A DNA stretch of 64,000 bases from Syngnathus acus (Eukaryota > Chordata > Actinopteri > Syngnathiformes > Syngnathidae), in contig NC_051089.1 in NCBI RefSeq assembly GCF_901709675.1, forward strand, positions 4,809,476-4,873,475. The letters run 5' to 3'. The position numbers and the translations under genes are program-made. Shown piece by piece: positions 63,061-64,000 of this stretch. Below the pieces are notes generated by a model. The model was not told where the DNA came from, ran no database searches, and saw nothing but the letters and a program-made list of their open reading frames with translations. Positions within the stretch are counted from its first letter, which is position 1; the number at the start of each line of letters is the position of its first letter.

Positions 63061-64000
63061 TAGCACAAGTATCCTGATGACAGTGGCAAGCACAAAAATC
63101 CAGATGTACAAAATCATCTTTGAATCGCAATCTCCAAATAGTCAAGCCTGTGCTGATAAATACAAAAGGTAAACCATCATTGTAACATTGTAGTTGGAGT
63201 ACCTACGGACCAAAACGACTCCTAGAGAAGCTATGTTGTCACTTTGTTGTTCAATCAGTCAAATACTTTCCAATTTTAAGCTGCAGTGGACACAAGATCT
63301 TCCAATGTCGGCGAACAATCCACAACAAACGAGCCTTTTTGTCTCGTTTGGGGCGTATATGAGCTGGAGCACACACACTCGTGCTTACCCACGTGTGTGT
63401 TTGTGTGTGTTGTACAACAAGCACTGAAGCACGACTGGACCCAGCTGTCAGGTCACTGCTGTCAAAGCCAATAATGATTACCCTCTCCCTGCTCCTCAAT
63501 CCCTGCTTCATTACCGCCAAACGCACAGGAGATCCGCCTCCTTTAGGAGAACAATGCATCCATGAGTGGGCGTCATCATCACCCCACGCCCACTCTTATC
63601 AACCCTCAGAGGGGCCCCAGCCAGAACCCATTTCGCCGTATGGATATCTGCTTATCTTTCGGTATCTGTTTTTTTTACCCGTTGAGAACCACTCATCTGA
63701 CATTTTCTCTTCCAGCACTGAGATGATTCGAGGGTCCTTCTGGCGATGCTAGATTAAACGCAAATCAATACATATCACCGCTGTTCGATGACAACAGCGT
63801 ATGTCGCATTGGAGCTTTATTTAAGAAGCAAGGACCAATGAAGATACTTCTCATATTTATCATAAAGCGGACTTATTAGGTTGTCGTTGCATTTAAACTC
63901 AATGGTGACTCTCTTTGCTATGCATGAGTAGAGTTATAGGCCGAGCACATCGCTCATCAGCAACGTTTTCCCGGTATTGGATAGCCATTAGAGCATATAT

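Overview
The window looks like teleost fish genomic DNA. It has two recognisable protein-coding pieces, introns with GT-AG boundaries, long dinucleotide microsatellites, tRNA-derived SINE heads, an L2-type LINE tail and DNA-transposon ends. No bacterial features (operons, ribosome binding sites, CRISPR) are present. Both gene pieces belong to one conserved vertebrate block, the FTO-IRX3 part of the IrxB cluster. I did not identify the species.

Layout. (1) 1-20762 (+): read as the large last intron of fto. It holds repeats and many unique, non-coding tracts of mixed GC and AT content that look like conserved regulatory DNA. (2) 20763-20907 (+): the last large coding exon of fto, giving the C-terminus of the 2-oxoglutarate/Fe(II) RNA demethylase. 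It is followed by a probable 3' UTR to about 22470 with an AATAAA signal. (3) 22470-54190: about 32 kb between the genes, with no gene I can support. Among candidate non-coding elements it holds a 1 kb telomere-like (CCCTAA)-derived array that switches strand at a hairpin, a related second array, two tRNA-like elements, transposon inverted repeats and a recent 76 bp tandem duplication. (4) 54190-57250 (-): irx3, probably the irx3a paralogue, an Iroquois TALE homeobox gene. Exon 1 is 57014-56769, intron 1 is 56768-56091 and exon 2 starts at 56090; the whole lies in a CpG-rich block. The open frame ends at 55059, but a possible splice donor at 55079/55078 raises the question of whether the family's conserved C-terminal tail is on a further exon that I could not find. 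(5) 57250-64000: upstream flank of irx3 with microsatellites and candidate regulatory tracts.

The genes are tail to tail (fto +, irx3 -), the same order and orientation as in human. From established knowledge, DNA in and around FTO regulates IRX3 and IRX5, so the many unique non-coding tracts in the fto intron and intergenic DNA are best read as part of that regulatory landscape. That reading is inference: it needs cross-species alignment, which I could not run. I found no clearly new biological system. The most unusual objects are the strand-switching telomere-like array, the nested palindromic transposon ends at 40.5 kb and the unresolved C-terminus of irx3.
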